This document shows, piece by piece, positions 1-8,449 of a stretch of DNA of 9,739 nt (positions are counted from its first letter, which is position 1; each line of letters opens with the position of its first letter). The DNA comes from an uncultured Campylobacter sp. (GTDB taxonomy: Bacteria > Campylobacterota > Campylobacteria > Campylobacterales > Campylobacteraceae), in assembly GCF_937890585.1 (NCBI RefSeq), contig NZ_CALACG010000073.1:1-9739 (forward strand), read 5' to 3'. Below the pieces are notes generated by a model that ran no database searches, was not told the DNA's origin, and saw only the letters and a list, made by a program, of their open reading frames with translations. Both the position numbers and the translations under genes were made by a program.

Positions 1-37
1 TTGGTCTAGTAAACAAAATATAAATATTTATTTACAA

Positions 38-43
38 TATAAT
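38..43 (+). promoter_or_regulatory. Candidate sigma-70 -10 box for the chemoreceptor gene
   Basis: TATAAT lies in a very AT-rich leader 42 bp before the start codon. No convincing -35 hexamer is visible, which is usual for Campylobacter sigma-70 promoters. I see no sigma-28 or sigma-54 consensus. The leader is so AT-rich that chance matches are likely (TATATT follows at 45-50). Confidence 0.35.
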
Positions 44-85
44 TTATATTTTAATGATGACACACATAAAAAACGGAGGTTTGTC

Positions 86-1843
86 ATGGGTGAATTTATA
101 TCTAAATTATTTAGATCTAAAAAATTCCAAATGTTTTTAGTGATTTTATGTATCGTTTTAATGCCAGCTCTTGGCATTATATTTCAAAAAATTCAAGGTA
201 TCTCAAGTCAGCTGGAAAACGCCTCAGCTAGGCAACTAAATTCCTACAAACTAGCAGATGAGCTTAGACAAAGTTCTGATGATCTTACAAGGCTTGTTAG
301 ATCATACGTGGCTATGGCTGGTAAAAATGCGAGCTTTGAAGAGCAGTATAACGCTGTTTTGGACATAAGAAATGGCAAAAGTCCAAGGCCACAAGAGTAT
401 GAGAGAATTTACTGGGACTTCGTAGCTGGCGGCATCGCAAAGCCAAGACCTGACTCAGATGTAAAGGTAGCGCTAAAAGATCTGATGAAGCAAGAAGGCT
501 TTACCGCAGATGAGTTTAAAAAGCTTGAAGAAGCGGAGTCAAGGTCAAATGCACTTGTAAATCTTGAGGTAAAAGCCTTTGAAATGATCAAAAATTTAAG
601 CAAAGCTGAGCCTGAACAAAGAGATGAGATTTTAAAAAAGGCGCTTGAGCTAGTAAATGGCAAAGAGTATCACGAACAAAAGGCCTTCATCATGAAGCCA
701 CTTGATGAGTTTTTTGTCTTGGTTTCAGATAGAACTCACAATGAAGTTAAAAATTTACAAACCGATCTTAGCCTTTATCAAAGTATATTTAAAATTTTAC
801 TTGGCATAACGATCTTTTGCTCGATCATCCTCTCAATCGTAAACAACAAAGTCATACAGGGGATTTTAGGAGGAAAACCAGCTCAGATAGAAAATGTGAT
901 CTCGGAGATCTCAAATGGAAATTTAGCTGTTAATATCACGACAGATAGCCCAAAAAGTGCCATGGGACTCTTGCAAGCTGTCGCACAAAATTTAAGAAAT
1001 TTAATAAGTGAAGCAAAACAGTTATCACATGAAAACTCATCTACGGCCTATGAGCTAAGCTCAACCTCTCTAAGCGCTGGCAAAAATGCTGAAAGAACCG
1101 CTGAGATAGTAGCTGAGGCGGCTCATAAAGCAAATGAGATAAAAAATCAGCTTTTAGAGTTTATTGAAGAGGTAAAAGTCGGTAGAGACGATATGAAAAA
1201 GGCAAGCAGTGGAATAGAAGGTGCAAATAAAGCCATTTTTGAACTTACCTCAAAGATAGAAAATAGTGTGCAAGCAGAGCTTGGTCTGTCTGAGAAGATA
1301 TCAAGGCTTAGTGGCGAGGCCGAGCAGGTAAAAAGTGTCCTCTCAGTCATAAACGACATAGCCGATCAGACAAATTTATTAGCCTTAAATGCCGCTATCG
1401 AGGCAGCTCGCGCTGGAGAGCACGGCAGAGGCTTTGCAGTCGTTGCTGACGAAGTTAGAAAACTAGCTGAGCGCACTCAAAAGAGCCTAGTTGAGATAAA
1501 CGCAACGATAAACGTCATCGTCCAAGAGATAGCTCAAACTAGCGAACAAATGGGCACAAACTCAGCCCAGATAGAAGAGTTAAATGTAGTAGCTGACAAT
1601 GTAAAAGACAAGATCGCCATGCTAGCTCAAAGCATGAATCAAGCTATAAGTTTATCTGAAAAAAATGTGGTTGATTACATAAAAACTGGAGATAATGTAA
1701 CTGAAATTTTAAACGACACTAATAACATAAATATCATCTCCTCTCAAAACACAAAAAGTATCGAGGAGATCGCAGCAGCAGCCGAGCACCTCAACAAAAT
1801 GACAGAGACTCTAAACAACAAACTAGACAAATTTAAGGTTTGA
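86..1843 (+). CDS. Methyl-accepting chemotaxis protein (transmembrane chemoreceptor)
   Basis: This is a 585-residue inner-membrane chemoreceptor that senses a periplasmic signal and controls the CheA kinase through CheW/CheV. A strong Shine-Dalgarno GGAGGT (75-80) sits 5 nt before the ATG. Residues about 15-33 form the first membrane helix and about 234-252 the second. They enclose a roughly 200-residue, largely helical sensor region, long enough for a two-module helical bundle; its ligand cannot be read from sequence. A HAMP-like linker follows (about 253-310, with [10 protein letters not shown] and ISNGNL). The cytoplasmic signalling domain has the highly conserved hairpin tip at about 424-464, including [20 protein letters not shown]. 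The C-terminus ends in KLDKFKV with no CheR/CheB-tethering pentapeptide, so adaptation would have to work without tethering. It stands alone, with its own promoter region and terminator. The family call is secure; the ligand is unknown. Confidence 0.95.
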   Translation: MGEFISKLFRSKKFQMFLVILCIVLMPALGIIFQKIQGISSQLENASARQLNSYKLADELRQSSDDLTRLVRSYVAMAGKNASFEEQYNAVLDIRNGKSPRPQEYERIYWDFVAGGIAKPRPDSDVKVALKDLMKQEGFTADEFKKLEEAESRSNALVNLEVKAFEMIKNLSKAEPEQRDEILKKALELVNGKEYHEQKAFIMKPLDEFFVLVSDRTHNEVKNLQTDLSLYQSIFKILLGITIFCSIILSIVNNKVIQGILGGKPAQIENVISEISNGNLAVNITTDSPKSAMGLLQAVAQNLRNLISEAKQLSHENSSTAYELSSTSLSAGKNAERTAEIVAEAAHKANEIKNQLLEFIEEVKVGRDDMKKASSGIEGANKAIFELTSKIENSVQAELGLSEKISRLSGEAEQVKSVLSVINDIADQTNLLALNAAIEAARAGEHGRGFAVVADEVRKLAERTQKSLVEINATINVIVQEIAQTSEQMGTNSAQIEELNVVADNVKDKIAMLAQSMNQAISLSEKNVVDYIKTGDNVTEILNDTNNINIISSQNTKSIEEIAAAAEHLNKMTETLNNKLDKFKV

Positions 1844-1860
1844 TCCTAAATTTAACCCAA

Positions 1861-1892
1861 AAAGCCCTTTGGTAAAAATACCAAGGGGCTTT
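1861..1892 (+). terminator. Intrinsic terminator after the chemoreceptor gene
   Basis: A 14-bp stem (1861-1874 with 1879-1892, one G-T wobble) closes on an AAAA loop, 17 bp after the stop codon. The right arm ends in CTTT, but there is no long T-tract after it, so the U-run is short. The flanking A/T pairs make it potentially active on both strands. It separates the chemoreceptor from the der promoter region. Confidence 0.8.
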
Positions 1893-1944
1893 ACATTATG
1901 CTACTTTAAGCCGCCTTTTATACTTTATATAAGAGAAAAATTTG

Positions 1945-1950
1945 TATAAT
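1945..1950 (+). promoter_or_regulatory. Candidate -10 box of the der-aroK promoter
   Basis: A perfect TATAAT, preceded by TTTG, lies 24 bp before the TTG start of der and downstream of the preceding terminator. The upstream DNA is AT-rich with no clear -35, as usual in Campylobacter. This is the only plausible promoter between the terminator and der. Confidence 0.55.
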
Positions 1951-1963
1951 CAGCCATCATAAA

Positions 1964-1968
1964 AAGGA
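1964..1968 (+). promoter_or_regulatory. Shine-Dalgarno site that fixes the TTG start of der
   Basis: AAGGA lies 6 nt before TTG at 1975. The residues encoded directly after the TTG ([14 protein letters not shown]) are the normal N-terminus of Der, leading straight into the first P-loop. This supports TTG rather than an internal ATG as the true start. Confidence 0.7.
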
Positions 1969-1974
1969 CAAAAT

Positions 1975-3363
1975 TTGCAAAAAGTAATATTAGTAGGCAA
2001 GCCAAATGTCGGCAAAAGCTCACTTTTTAACCGCTTAGCAAGAAGACGCATCGCCATAACAAGCGACGTTAGCGGCACCACAAGAGATACAAACAAAGCC
2101 AAGATCGAAGTTGAGGGTAAAGAGTGCATTTTAATCGACAGCGGTGGGCTTGATGATAGCAGCGAGCTTTTTAAAAACGTAAAAGCAAAGACCTTAGCAG
2201 AGGCTAAAAACTCAGACGTTATCCTCTACATGGTCGATGGCAAGATGATGCCAGATGACGATGATAGAGCCATTTTTTACGAGCTTAGCAAGCTAAATTT
2301 ACCAATCGCTCTAGTCATCAATAAAATCGACAGCAAAAAAGACGAGCAAAGAGAGTGGGAATTTGTAAGTTTTGGCGCGAAAAACTCATTTGGAATTTCA
2401 GTAAGCCACAACACTGGCGTCGATGAGCTTAGCATCTGGCTAGCAAAGCACTTGGAAGAGAAAGTGCAGCTAAAGGCCGATTTGAACGAAGATTTTGATG
2501 ATTTTTTAGAAAACTATAACGACGAAGGCGAGCTAAGCGACGAGATAGACTACGAGAGCAAAAACATCAGAGTTGGCATCATAGGCCGTGTAAATGTCGG
2601 CAAAAGCTCACTTCTAAACGCTCTTGTAAAAGAGAGCCGTGCCGTCGTTAGCGACGTAGCAGGCACTACGATCGATCCAGTCAATGAAATTTACGAGCAT
2701 GATGGCAGGGTTTTTGAATTTGTCGATACTGCTGGTATCAGGAAGCGTGGCAAGATCGAGGGTATCGAGAGATACGCACTAAATAGAACTGAGAAAATTT
2801 TAGAAGAGACAGACGTCGCGCTACTCGTGCTTGATAGCTCTGAGCCGCTAACCGAGCTTGACGAGCGTATCGCTGGCATAGCCTCTAAATTTGAGCTTGG
2901 CGTCATCATCGTGCTAAACAAATGGGACAAAAGCAGCGAAGAATTTGACGAGCTTTGCAAAGAGATAAAAGATAGGTTTAAATTTCTCTCATATGCGCCG
3001 ATCATCAGCGTTTCGGCACTTGGCGGCAAAAGAGTGCATAAAATTTACCCACTCATAGTTGAAATTTACAAAAACTACACCCAAAAAATTCAAACATCAA
3101 AGCTAAATGACGTGATCAGCGAAGCGACCAAAGCGCACCCACTGCCACGCGACAAAGGCAGGGTCGTGAAAATCTACTATGCAGCGCAGTTTAAGACCGC
3201 ACCTATCATGATAGCACTCATTATGAACCGCCCAAAATGCCTGCACTTTAGCTACAAACGCTACCTAACAAACAAGCTTAGAGAGAGCTTTAACCTAACT
3301 GGCGTGCCTATCGTGCTAATCCCTAAAAAACGTGGAGAGAGTGATGAAGACAAAGAACAATAA
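1975..3363 (+). CDS. der: GTPase Der (EngA), ribosome assembly factor
   Basis: Der is an essential GTPase with two G domains in tandem that acts in maturation of the 50S ribosomal subunit. The first G domain shows G1 GKPNVGKS (8-15), TT at 35-36, DSGG (55-58; many Der proteins have DTGG or DTPG here) and NKID (116-119). An acidic linker rich in D and E (about 170-195) leads to the second G domain: GRVNVGKS (204-211), TT at 231-232, DTAG (251-254), NKWD (315-318) and SAL (347-349). A KH-like domain fills about 360-450. At 462 residues the length is typical. It starts at TTG. Its last 20 bp overlap aroK, indicating co-transcription and probably translational coupling. No truncation or missing GTP-binding motif is seen. 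Confidence 0.97.
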   Translation: MQKVILVGKPNVGKSSLFNRLARRRIAITSDVSGTTRDTNKAKIEVEGKECILIDSGGLDDSSELFKNVKAKTLAEAKNSDVILYMVDGKMMPDDDDRAIFYELSKLNLPIALVINKIDSKKDEQREWEFVSFGAKNSFGISVSHNTGVDELSIWLAKHLEEKVQLKADLNEDFDDFLENYNDEGELSDEIDYESKNIRVGIIGRVNVGKSSLLNALVKESRAVVSDVAGTTIDPVNEIYEHDGRVFEFVDTAGIRKRGKIEGIERYALNRTEKILEETDVALLVLDSSEPLTELDERIAGIASKFELGVIIVLNKWDKSSEEFDELCKEIKDRFKFLSYAPIISVSALGGKRVHKIYPLIVEIYKNYTQKIQTSKLNDVISEATKAHPLPRDKGRVVKIYYAAQFKTAPIMIALIMNRPKCLHFSYKRYLTNKLRESFNLTGVPIVLIPKKRGESDEDKEQ

Positions 3364-3865
3364 TATCGTTTTGATAGGGTTTATGGGCGTTGGCAAGGGC
3401 ACGACTGCAAGGGCTTTAGGCAAGGCGCTAAAGACGATGAACCTCGACTGCGACGACCTGCTAGAAAGCTCTCAAAATATGAAGATAAAAACCATCTTTG
3501 AAGAGTACGGAGAGGAGTATTTTAGGCAGCTTGAAAAAGACCTTGCTAAATTTCTAGCGACAAATGTCAAAAATAGCATTATTTCAACTGGTGGTGGCTT
3601 TGCGAAGGTTAAAAATTTAAAGAAAATAGGCACCGTGATCTATCTAAAAGCAAGCTTTGATGCGATAATGCAAAGGCTAAAAAACAGCAAAAATAGCGAG
3701 AAAAAGCTTGCCAAACGTCCGCTTTTAAGCGACCTAAAAAAGGCTGAGGCGCTACATCTGGAGCGTGAGGAGCTTTATGAAAAAAAGGCTGATTATATCA
3801 TCGAGGTGGAGGGCAAGACCCCAAAACAGATCGTAAAAGAGATAAGGATACTTTTAAAAGTTTAG
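3344..3865 (+). CDS. aroK: Shikimate kinase
   Basis: This cytoplasmic enzyme phosphorylates shikimate to shikimate 3-phosphate with ATP, the fifth step of chorismate synthesis. Counting from the ATG at 3344 (173 residues) it has the Walker A loop GFMGVGKGT (12-20), a DxD pair (D35, D37) for Mg and shikimate, R61 in the FRxxE motif, the GGG shikimate-binding loop (83-85), and the lid arginine in KRPLL (124-128). I prefer ATG 3344 over GTG 3332 or GTG 3341 because GGAG (3334-3337) is spaced 6 nt from it and the P-loop then begins near residue 12, as is normal. The start lies inside der, overlapping it by 20 bp, which implies coupled translation. The serine usual after the P-loop lysine is glycine here (GKGT), a mild variation. 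Confidence 0.95.
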   Translation: MKTKNNNIVLIGFMGVGKGTTARALGKALKTMNLDCDDLLESSQNMKIKTIFEEYGEEYFRQLEKDLAKFLATNVKNSIISTGGGFAKVKNLKKIGTVIYLKASFDAIMQRLKNSKNSEKKLAKRPLLSDLKKAEALHLEREELYEKKADYIIEVEGKTPKQIVKEIRILLKV

Positions 3866-3878
3866 TTGCAAAGTGGCG

Positions 3879-4034
3879 ATGGCTGCTTGCAACGATAAAT
3901 TTCAAGATCAGGCTAGATGGGTGTCTAGTGTGGTGTTGGAATTTGTGATGTTTGAGCTAGATTTAGCGTTTTGTAGTGAGAAATTTTGGCGAAGTTTTGA
4001 GATAAATTTTTGCTTCACTTTGATAAAGCGCTAA
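3879..4034 (+). CDS. Possible small ORF, 51 residues, unknown
   Basis: ATG at 3879 opens 51 codons ending at TAA (4032-4034). The predicted peptide contains DQARWVSSVV and FCSEKFWRSF and is moderately hydrophobic and aromatic-rich. No good Shine-Dalgarno site precedes it, and it lies inside the repeated segment. In the second repeat copy the aligned frame again reads DQAR... and ...FWRR before ending at a TGA. Either this is a decayed small gene family or the ORF is accidental. I do not recognise it. Confidence 0.2.
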   Translation: MAACNDKFQDQARWVSSVVLEFVMFELDLAFCSEKFWRSFEINFCFTLIKR

Positions 4035-4178
4035 AGCGACAAATGTTGTGCGGTTAAATTTTAAGATCAAGCTAGATACAAAAAATCTAACGTGATGTTA
4101 AAATTTAAAAAAGCATTTTGGCGAAGAATTTTGAGATGAATTTAAATGTTGTGCAGTCAAATTTTAATCAAGACTAGG
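3897..4178 (+). repeat. Imperfect tandem repeat in the aroK-trpS gap
   Basis: The 384-bp gap (3866-4249) is mostly an imperfect duplication. Unit 1 (3897-4055) and unit 2 (4056-4158) share AAATTT.AAGATCA.GCTAGAT starts (3897-3918, 4056-4077), a TCTA..GTG.TGTT segment, ATTTTGGCGAAG..TTTTGAGAT.AATTT (3983-4009, 4115-4143) and AAATGTTGTGC.GT (4041-4054, 4144-4157). A third start, AAATTTTAATCAAGACTAGG, follows at 4159-4178. Unit 1 is longer because of two extra stretches, one near 3944-3980 and one of 31 nt at 4010-4040. The rest of the gap holds a 7-bp inverted repeat at 3865-3893 and the trpS ribosome site; I see no RNA gene of known type. Confidence 0.7.
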
Positions 4179-4249
4179 CATTTAGCCTGTCGATTACAAA
4201 CTCATTTAAAGGCGCTCAAAAAAACGAAGCCAAAATTTGAAAGGATAAG

Positions 4250-5215
4250 ATGAGAGTATTAACCGGCCTCCAACCAAGCGGAAAGCTGCATTTAGGCAAC
4301 TATTTTGCCTCGATAAAGCAGATGGTTGATATGCAAGAAAAAAACGAAATGTTTATGTTTATAGCAAACTACCACGCGATGACCAGTCTTAGCGAGGCAA
4401 AGGCGCTAAAGCAAAACACCTTTGACGCTGCTTGTGCCTTTTTGGCACTTGGGATCGACCCAAACAAGAGCATTTTCTGGGTGCAAAGTGACGTCAAAGA
4501 CGTGCTTGAGCTTTACTGGGTACTAAGCCAGCACACGCCTATGGGCCTACTTGAGCGCGCGCACAGCTACAAAGACAAGGTCGCAAAGGGCCTTAGCTCG
4601 CACCACGGACTCTTTAGCTATCCAGTTTTGATGGCAGCTGATATCTTGCTTTATAACGCGCAGGTCGTGCCTGTGGGCAAGGACCAGATCCAGCACGTAG
4701 AGATCGCGCGTGATATTGCGATCAAATTTAACAACGAACATGGCGAGATATTCACTCTGCCCGAGGCAAAGATCGATGAAAATGTCGCTACCGTGCCTGG
4801 CACAAACGGCGAAAAGATGAGCAAAAGCTACGGCAATACGATCGATATCTTCGCAGACGCCAAGACGCTTAAAAAGCAAATTTCTAGTATCGTAACTGAT
4901 GGCACGCCGCTTGAAGAGCCAAAGCAGTGGCAAAACTGCAACGTCTATAATATCGCAAAGCTTTTCTTAGACGAGAGCGGACAGCGCGACTTGCAGGCTA
5001 GATATGAGCGTGGAGGAGAAGGTCACGGGCACTTTAAAGCCTATCTAAACGAGCTTGTTTGGGACTATTTCAAAGAGGCAAGAGAGAAATTTGAGCACTA
5101 TCAAAACAACCCTGACGAGGTGGCTAAAATTTTAGATCTAGGCGCTAAAAAAGCTCAAAATATAGCTCACGAAACGATAGAAAAAGTGCGTGAAGCAGTT
5201 GGAATTTACAGATAA
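4250..5215 (+). CDS. trpS: Tryptophanyl-tRNA synthetase
   Basis: This class I aminoacyl-tRNA synthetase activates tryptophan with ATP and charges tRNA-Trp in the cytoplasm. AAGGA (4241-4245) sits 4 nt before the ATG. The 321-residue protein is normal for bacterial TrpS. It carries the HIGH-type signature in PSGKLHLGNY (9-18), the tryptophan-pocket stretch YPVLMAADILLYNA (124-137), GKDQIQHVEIARDIA (143-157), and the KMSKS loop GEKMSKSYGN (188-196). The C-terminal anticodon-binding helices are complete. It is followed after 8 bp by a small membrane protein gene, probably on the same transcript. The long gap before it suggests a promoter of its own, though I cannot point to a clear one. Confidence 0.97.
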   Translation: MRVLTGLQPSGKLHLGNYFASIKQMVDMQEKNEMFMFIANYHAMTSLSEAKALKQNTFDAACAFLALGIDPNKSIFWVQSDVKDVLELYWVLSQHTPMGLLERAHSYKDKVAKGLSSHHGLFSYPVLMAADILLYNAQVVPVGKDQIQHVEIARDIAIKFNNEHGEIFTLPEAKIDENVATVPGTNGEKMSKSYGNTIDIFADAKTLKKQISSIVTDGTPLEEPKQWQNCNVYNIAKLFLDESGQRDLQARYERGGEGHGHFKAYLNELVWDYFKEAREKFEHYQNNPDEVAKILDLGAKKAQNIAHETIEKVREAVGIYR

Positions 5216-5223
5216 GGAAAAAA

Positions 5224-5664
5224 ATGCAAAATTTATATCCCTACGCACAGATAATCCACCTTTTTTGTGCGATCATATTTGTTGGTTATCTATTTTTTGA
5301 TGTGATCATATTAAGAGCAGCGAGCAAAAAGCTGCCACCAGAGCTTGCGCAAAAGGCAAAGCAAGCCATCGGCTCGGTAGCTGTTAGGATCATGCCTATT
5401 TGTCTGCTACTTTTAGTTTTAACTGGTGGCATGATGATGAGTAGCTTAGTCGGTAGCAAGGCTGGAGGTTACTTTGAGACAAAATTGCAGATATTTTTAA
5501 TGATCAAATTTTGCTTAGCGATGGTGATAGTGGCTGCGGTGATAGTAAATTTAAGCTGCAAATTTATATTTAAGCGCCCTAGCCCACTTGGCAACATCCA
5601 CCCTATCGCACTTACGCTTGCGGTGATAATCGTTTTGCTTGCAAAAGTTATGTTTATGGTTTAA
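5224..5664 (+). CDS. Small four-helix membrane protein, CopD-like
   Basis: A 146-residue integral membrane protein with four predicted helices at about 7-31, 53-73, 87-110 and 124-145. Its Shine-Dalgarno AAGGA (5214-5218) overlaps the trpS stop, so the two are probably co-transcribed. Helix 1 contains a histidine in IIHLFCAIIFVGYLFFD (H12), and another histidine opens helix 4 (NIHPIAL, H126). That pattern, with a GG-containing helix 2 end (LTGGMMM), resembles small CopD/HemJ-like membrane proteins, where such histidines can bind haem. Assignment rests on topology and these residues only. A role in copper handling or haem metabolism is inference, and a generic hypothetical membrane protein is a fair alternative. 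Confidence 0.8.
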   Translation: MQNLYPYAQIIHLFCAIIFVGYLFFDVIILRAASKKLPPELAQKAKQAIGSVAVRIMPICLLLLVLTGGMMMSSLVGSKAGGYFETKLQIFLMIKFCLAMVIVAAVIVNLSCKFIFKRPSPLGNIHPIALTLAVIIVLLAKVMFMV

Positions 5665-5691
5665 ATTTAGAGGCTAATTTTGCCTCTAAAT
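5665..5691. terminator. Bidirectional intrinsic terminator between convergent genes
   Basis: ATTTAGAGGC (5665-5674) pairs perfectly with GCCTCTAAAT (5682-5691) across a 7-nt TAATTTT loop. It begins right after the stop of the plus-strand membrane protein and touches the stop codon of the minus-strand res gene. The A/T-rich stem ends give short U-runs in either direction, so it likely ends both transcripts. Confidence 0.8.
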
Positions 5692-8447
5692 CATAAAGAC
5701 TTTTTTATAACATCTAAGATTTTTTCATTTTCAAATTGCGTTTCAAATTTCACGTCAAATCCGCTATTTCTAAAAAGCTCTTGTGCATGCTTAATCTTTT
5801 GCTTCTCACTTATCGCAAGTTCGCTTTTAGGTTTATTTTTTGTTTCTATGATGAAATTTAGTCTACTTTTACCATCTTTTTTATTTATTATATAAGCAAA
5901 ATCTGGCGAATACGTACCGCCACCTGCTACTGGGATTTTTATCGAATTCTTTGGGATTTTTGTAAAGACAACCACTTCTGAGATCTCCTCAATGATATTT
6001 TCTTTCTCGAGTTCTGAGTCATAAAATATCTCATCAAACAAATACTCTTTTGCGGTCTCGCCTTTAATGCTTTGCACCCCAAGATCTTTAGGGCTTACGT
6101 CTTTTACATCTCCTTTTTCATCAGTAAATTTTGTTGGATGCACGCTACTTTCTACTTTTTTATAAGAGATGCTAAATTTGCTTATCGCATTTTCTAGTAA
6201 GTAGCGATTAAATTCATTTTTTAAGGCATATATCGTAGATAAATTTAAATAATTTTTTATATCTACTTCTTTACATTTTTCAAATGCAATATACAACGTA
6301 TCTAATCGCACACATATCACGTCGCTTAATTTCACTAAAAATTCTTTATAAGTCAGTGTATTTATAGGCTCTATCTTATCCTCTACACTACTTATATTTA
6401 CGACGCTCATACCACTTTTTGTAGCATTTATGCCAAACCTCTGCACCTCGAGCCCACTTGGCTTAAATATATCTTTGCTATCAGATAAAAAATCACTAAA
6501 AATTTTACTAAATTCGCTTTCATCTTTTATCATATATTCTAAGATGGCTCGCTCGTTTAGCCTCTCCCAAAGCTCTTTTAGCTCAGCAAACTTAGCAGGT
6601 CTTATCTTTATACCTTTTTTCTTGTCTTCGACGTTTCTTATCTTTTGCGATAAATTTCCGTTTCGTAGCGGATAAATCTCTTTAAATTTTTCATATCCAC
6701 CTTCTAAAAATTTATTACTTCTGTTAATAGCGCATTCTTCATCAAGTCTTTTTAAAATTTCGTCTTTGCTTATGCCAAATTTCAAAGCTACAAGCCTTAT
6801 CATATCTTCAGTAAGTTCTTCTTTATTTATTTCAGCTTCAACACTTTCATTTATCTCGTTTATCAAACTATTTGCAAAGTCCTTTTCTTTAAAATCAACA
6901 ATGTAGTTAAGCATAAATTTATCATCTTTTACACGAGCCATATACTCATTTACAGGCAGTCTTAGCCCACGCCCTACTTCTTGTAGCTTACTTGTGTTTG
7001 AACCACTGCTTCTTAGTTTGCAGATAGTAAATACATTTGGATTATCCCAGCCTTCACGCAAAGTCCATTTTGAAAATATAAAACGTCTTGTGTTTTCTAA
7101 ACTAAGCAAACTCTCTTTATCGTGTAAAATTTCATCTATCTCTTTTTGTATCTTCTCATCTTTATCATCATTATCTTTTGAAAAGTATCCACCATGAGTT
7201 AAAGAAAGATCGTCAAGCGATTTTTTTAAATAATCTTTATAAAATCCAGGCTCTTCTTCTTTATAAATTTGCTCCATTTTTGATTTTATAAGTTTTTCAA
7301 ATTCAATTCTAAAATCTCCTTTTTTCTCGCGGTAGCTATCTATATCATTTATAAAAAATAGTGCAAGTGGTTTTATACGAGGAGATCTCTTCATCAGCTC
7401 ACGCTCATTTTTAAAGTGCGCATCTACAGCAACTTCTAACATCTTTTGTTGAAGCGTTTGCGAGTAGCTAAAAGGATTTATTTCATCCCCTCTTTTCATC
7501 TCTAAGCCGTTATTTAGTAACACTATTTTTGTATTTAGCTTTTCTATCTTGATACCTCTTAAATTTTCATCTGTTAACTCCAGATCATCACCCTTACCAA
7601 GATTATAAAGCTTACTTTTTCTATCAGCTTTACGCTCAAATTTAGCAATCGTTGAGCTAGTAGATACCAGCCTTACACTTACGTCAGCCGCCTCGTCAAA
7701 TTTAGCTACATAAACCTCTACACCTTTTACTAGATCCGCATTAAAAGCATCAAGCGCATTTAACTCATAAATTTTATTTTCAAACTCTTTAAAAGTAGCG
7801 CCGTATCTAAATGTAAGTTGAGCGTTAAATTTCTTCAAATTTTCCCACGTTTTATTTTCTTTATCAAATTTATGTGGTTCGTCTATTATCAAAATAGGCC
7901 TTGTATATGAGATAGCCTTAAAAGGATTTGATATCTCATCAAAAAGAGTTACGTCAAATTCTTTTTGCAGCGTTTGAGAGTTTATCATACCTTGATTTAT
8001 CACAAGCACGTGTATAGCATTATTTTCACTAGCTCTTGCATACTCGCTTATCGCACTTGGCATACGCTCTTTTTTATCGTTTTGCTTTGCGCTCTCGACT
8101 AGATAAATTTTGATATTTTTAGAGTAGATATCTCTAAAATGCTCTCTGGTAGCTTCTGAGTTTAAAAAGCTCATCGTTCCGGCTTTTATAGAAAGCGTCG
8201 GCACTGCGATTATAAATTTAAAAACGCCTGCGATTTTATTTAGCTCAAACATCATTTTCGTAAACGTATACGTTTTGCCGGTGCCGGTTTGCATACAGAC
8301 GTCAAAAACCTTGTTTTTACTTTCTATTAGAGGATTTTGCTCTGCGTTTAGGCTCGTTTTTATCTCACATCCAACTAAAGCATCCATAACCGCATTTATC
8401 GCTTCATTTTGATGAGGCAAATCTTTTTCGTAATTAAATCCAGCCAT
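5691..8447 (-). CDS. res: Type III restriction enzyme, Res subunit (helicase-nuclease)
   Basis: This 918-residue protein is the ATP-driven motor and nuclease of a type III restriction-modification system; it needs Mod for target recognition. The superfamily 2 helicase core shows an N-terminal Q-like region (LPHQNEAI), Walker A TGTGKT (54-59), the DEPH box (189-192), RYGATF (214-219), motif V REGWDNPNV (464-472) and motif VI QEVGRGLRLP (489-498). The C-terminus has a PD-(D/E)xK nuclease with PD (848-849), E868 and K870 in IETK. The length fits type III Res proteins. ATG at 8447 lies 2 nt after the mod stop, with an AAGG site inside the mod 3' end, so res translation is probably coupled to mod. 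No frameshift or missing motif is seen. It points toward the trpS cluster and shares a terminator with it. Confidence 0.95.
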   Translation of the reverse strand: MAGFNYEKDLPHQNEAINAVMDALVGCEIKTSLNAEQNPLIESKNKVFDVCMQTGTGKTYTFTKMMFELNKIAGVFKFIIAVPTLSIKAGTMSFLNSEATREHFRDIYSKNIKIYLVESAKQNDKKERMPSAISEYARASENNAIHVLVINQGMINSQTLQKEFDVTLFDEISNPFKAISYTRPILIIDEPHKFDKENKTWENLKKFNAQLTFRYGATFKEFENKIYELNALDAFNADLVKGVEVYVAKFDEAADVSVRLVSTSSTIAKFERKADRKSKLYNLGKGDDLELTDENLRGIKIEKLNTKIVLLNNGLEMKRGDEINPFSYSQTLQQKMLEVAVDAHFKNERELMKRSPRIKPLALFFINDIDSYREKKGDFRIEFEKLIKSKMEQIYKEEEPGFYKDYLKKSLDDLSLTHGGYFSKDNDDKDEKIQKEIDEILHDKESLLSLENTRRFIFSKWTLREGWDNPNVFTICKLRSSGSNTSKLQEVGRGLRLPVNEYMARVKDDKFMLNYIVDFKEKDFANSLINEINESVEAEINKEELTEDMIRLVALKFGISKDEILKRLDEECAINRSNKFLEGGYEKFKEIYPLRNGNLSQKIRNVEDKKKGIKIRPAKFAELKELWERLNERAILEYMIKDESEFSKIFSDFLSDSKDIFKPSGLEVQRFGINATKSGMSVVNISSVEDKIEPINTLTYKEFLVKLSDVICVRLDTLYIAFEKCKEVDIKNYLNLSTIYALKNEFNRYLLENAISKFSISYKKVESSVHPTKFTDEKGDVKDVSPKDLGVQSIKGETAKEYLFDEIFYDSELEKENIIEEISEVVVFTKIPKNSIKIPVAGGGTYSPDFAYIINKKDGKSRLNFIIETKNKPKSELAISEKQKIKHAQELFRNSGFDVKFETQFENEKILDVIKKSL

Positions 8448-8449
8448 TT

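Noticed and set aside
2691..3029. 112-codon minus-strand ORF inside der
   Set aside because: The serine-rich, low-complexity translation is typical of an antisense shadow; the der G-domain motifs on the other strand explain the sequence.
3865..3893. Strong intrinsic terminator after aroK
   Set aside because: GTTGCAA/TTGCAAC forms a 7-bp stem, but the loop is 15 nt and no T-run follows on the plus strand, so termination here is doubtful.
3897..4178. CRISPR array
   Set aside because: There are only two to three degenerate copies with unequal spacing (159 and 103 nt) and no short identical repeats separated by unique spacers.
4547..4933. 128-codon minus-strand ORF inside trpS
   Set aside because: It is antisense to conserved trpS motifs, has no ribosome site, and its translation resembles no family; it is a shadow of the trpS codons.
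5680..5895. 71-codon plus-strand ORF after the membrane protein gene
   Set aside because: It overlaps the terminator and lies antisense to the conserved nuclease C-terminus of Res; no ribosome site is seen.
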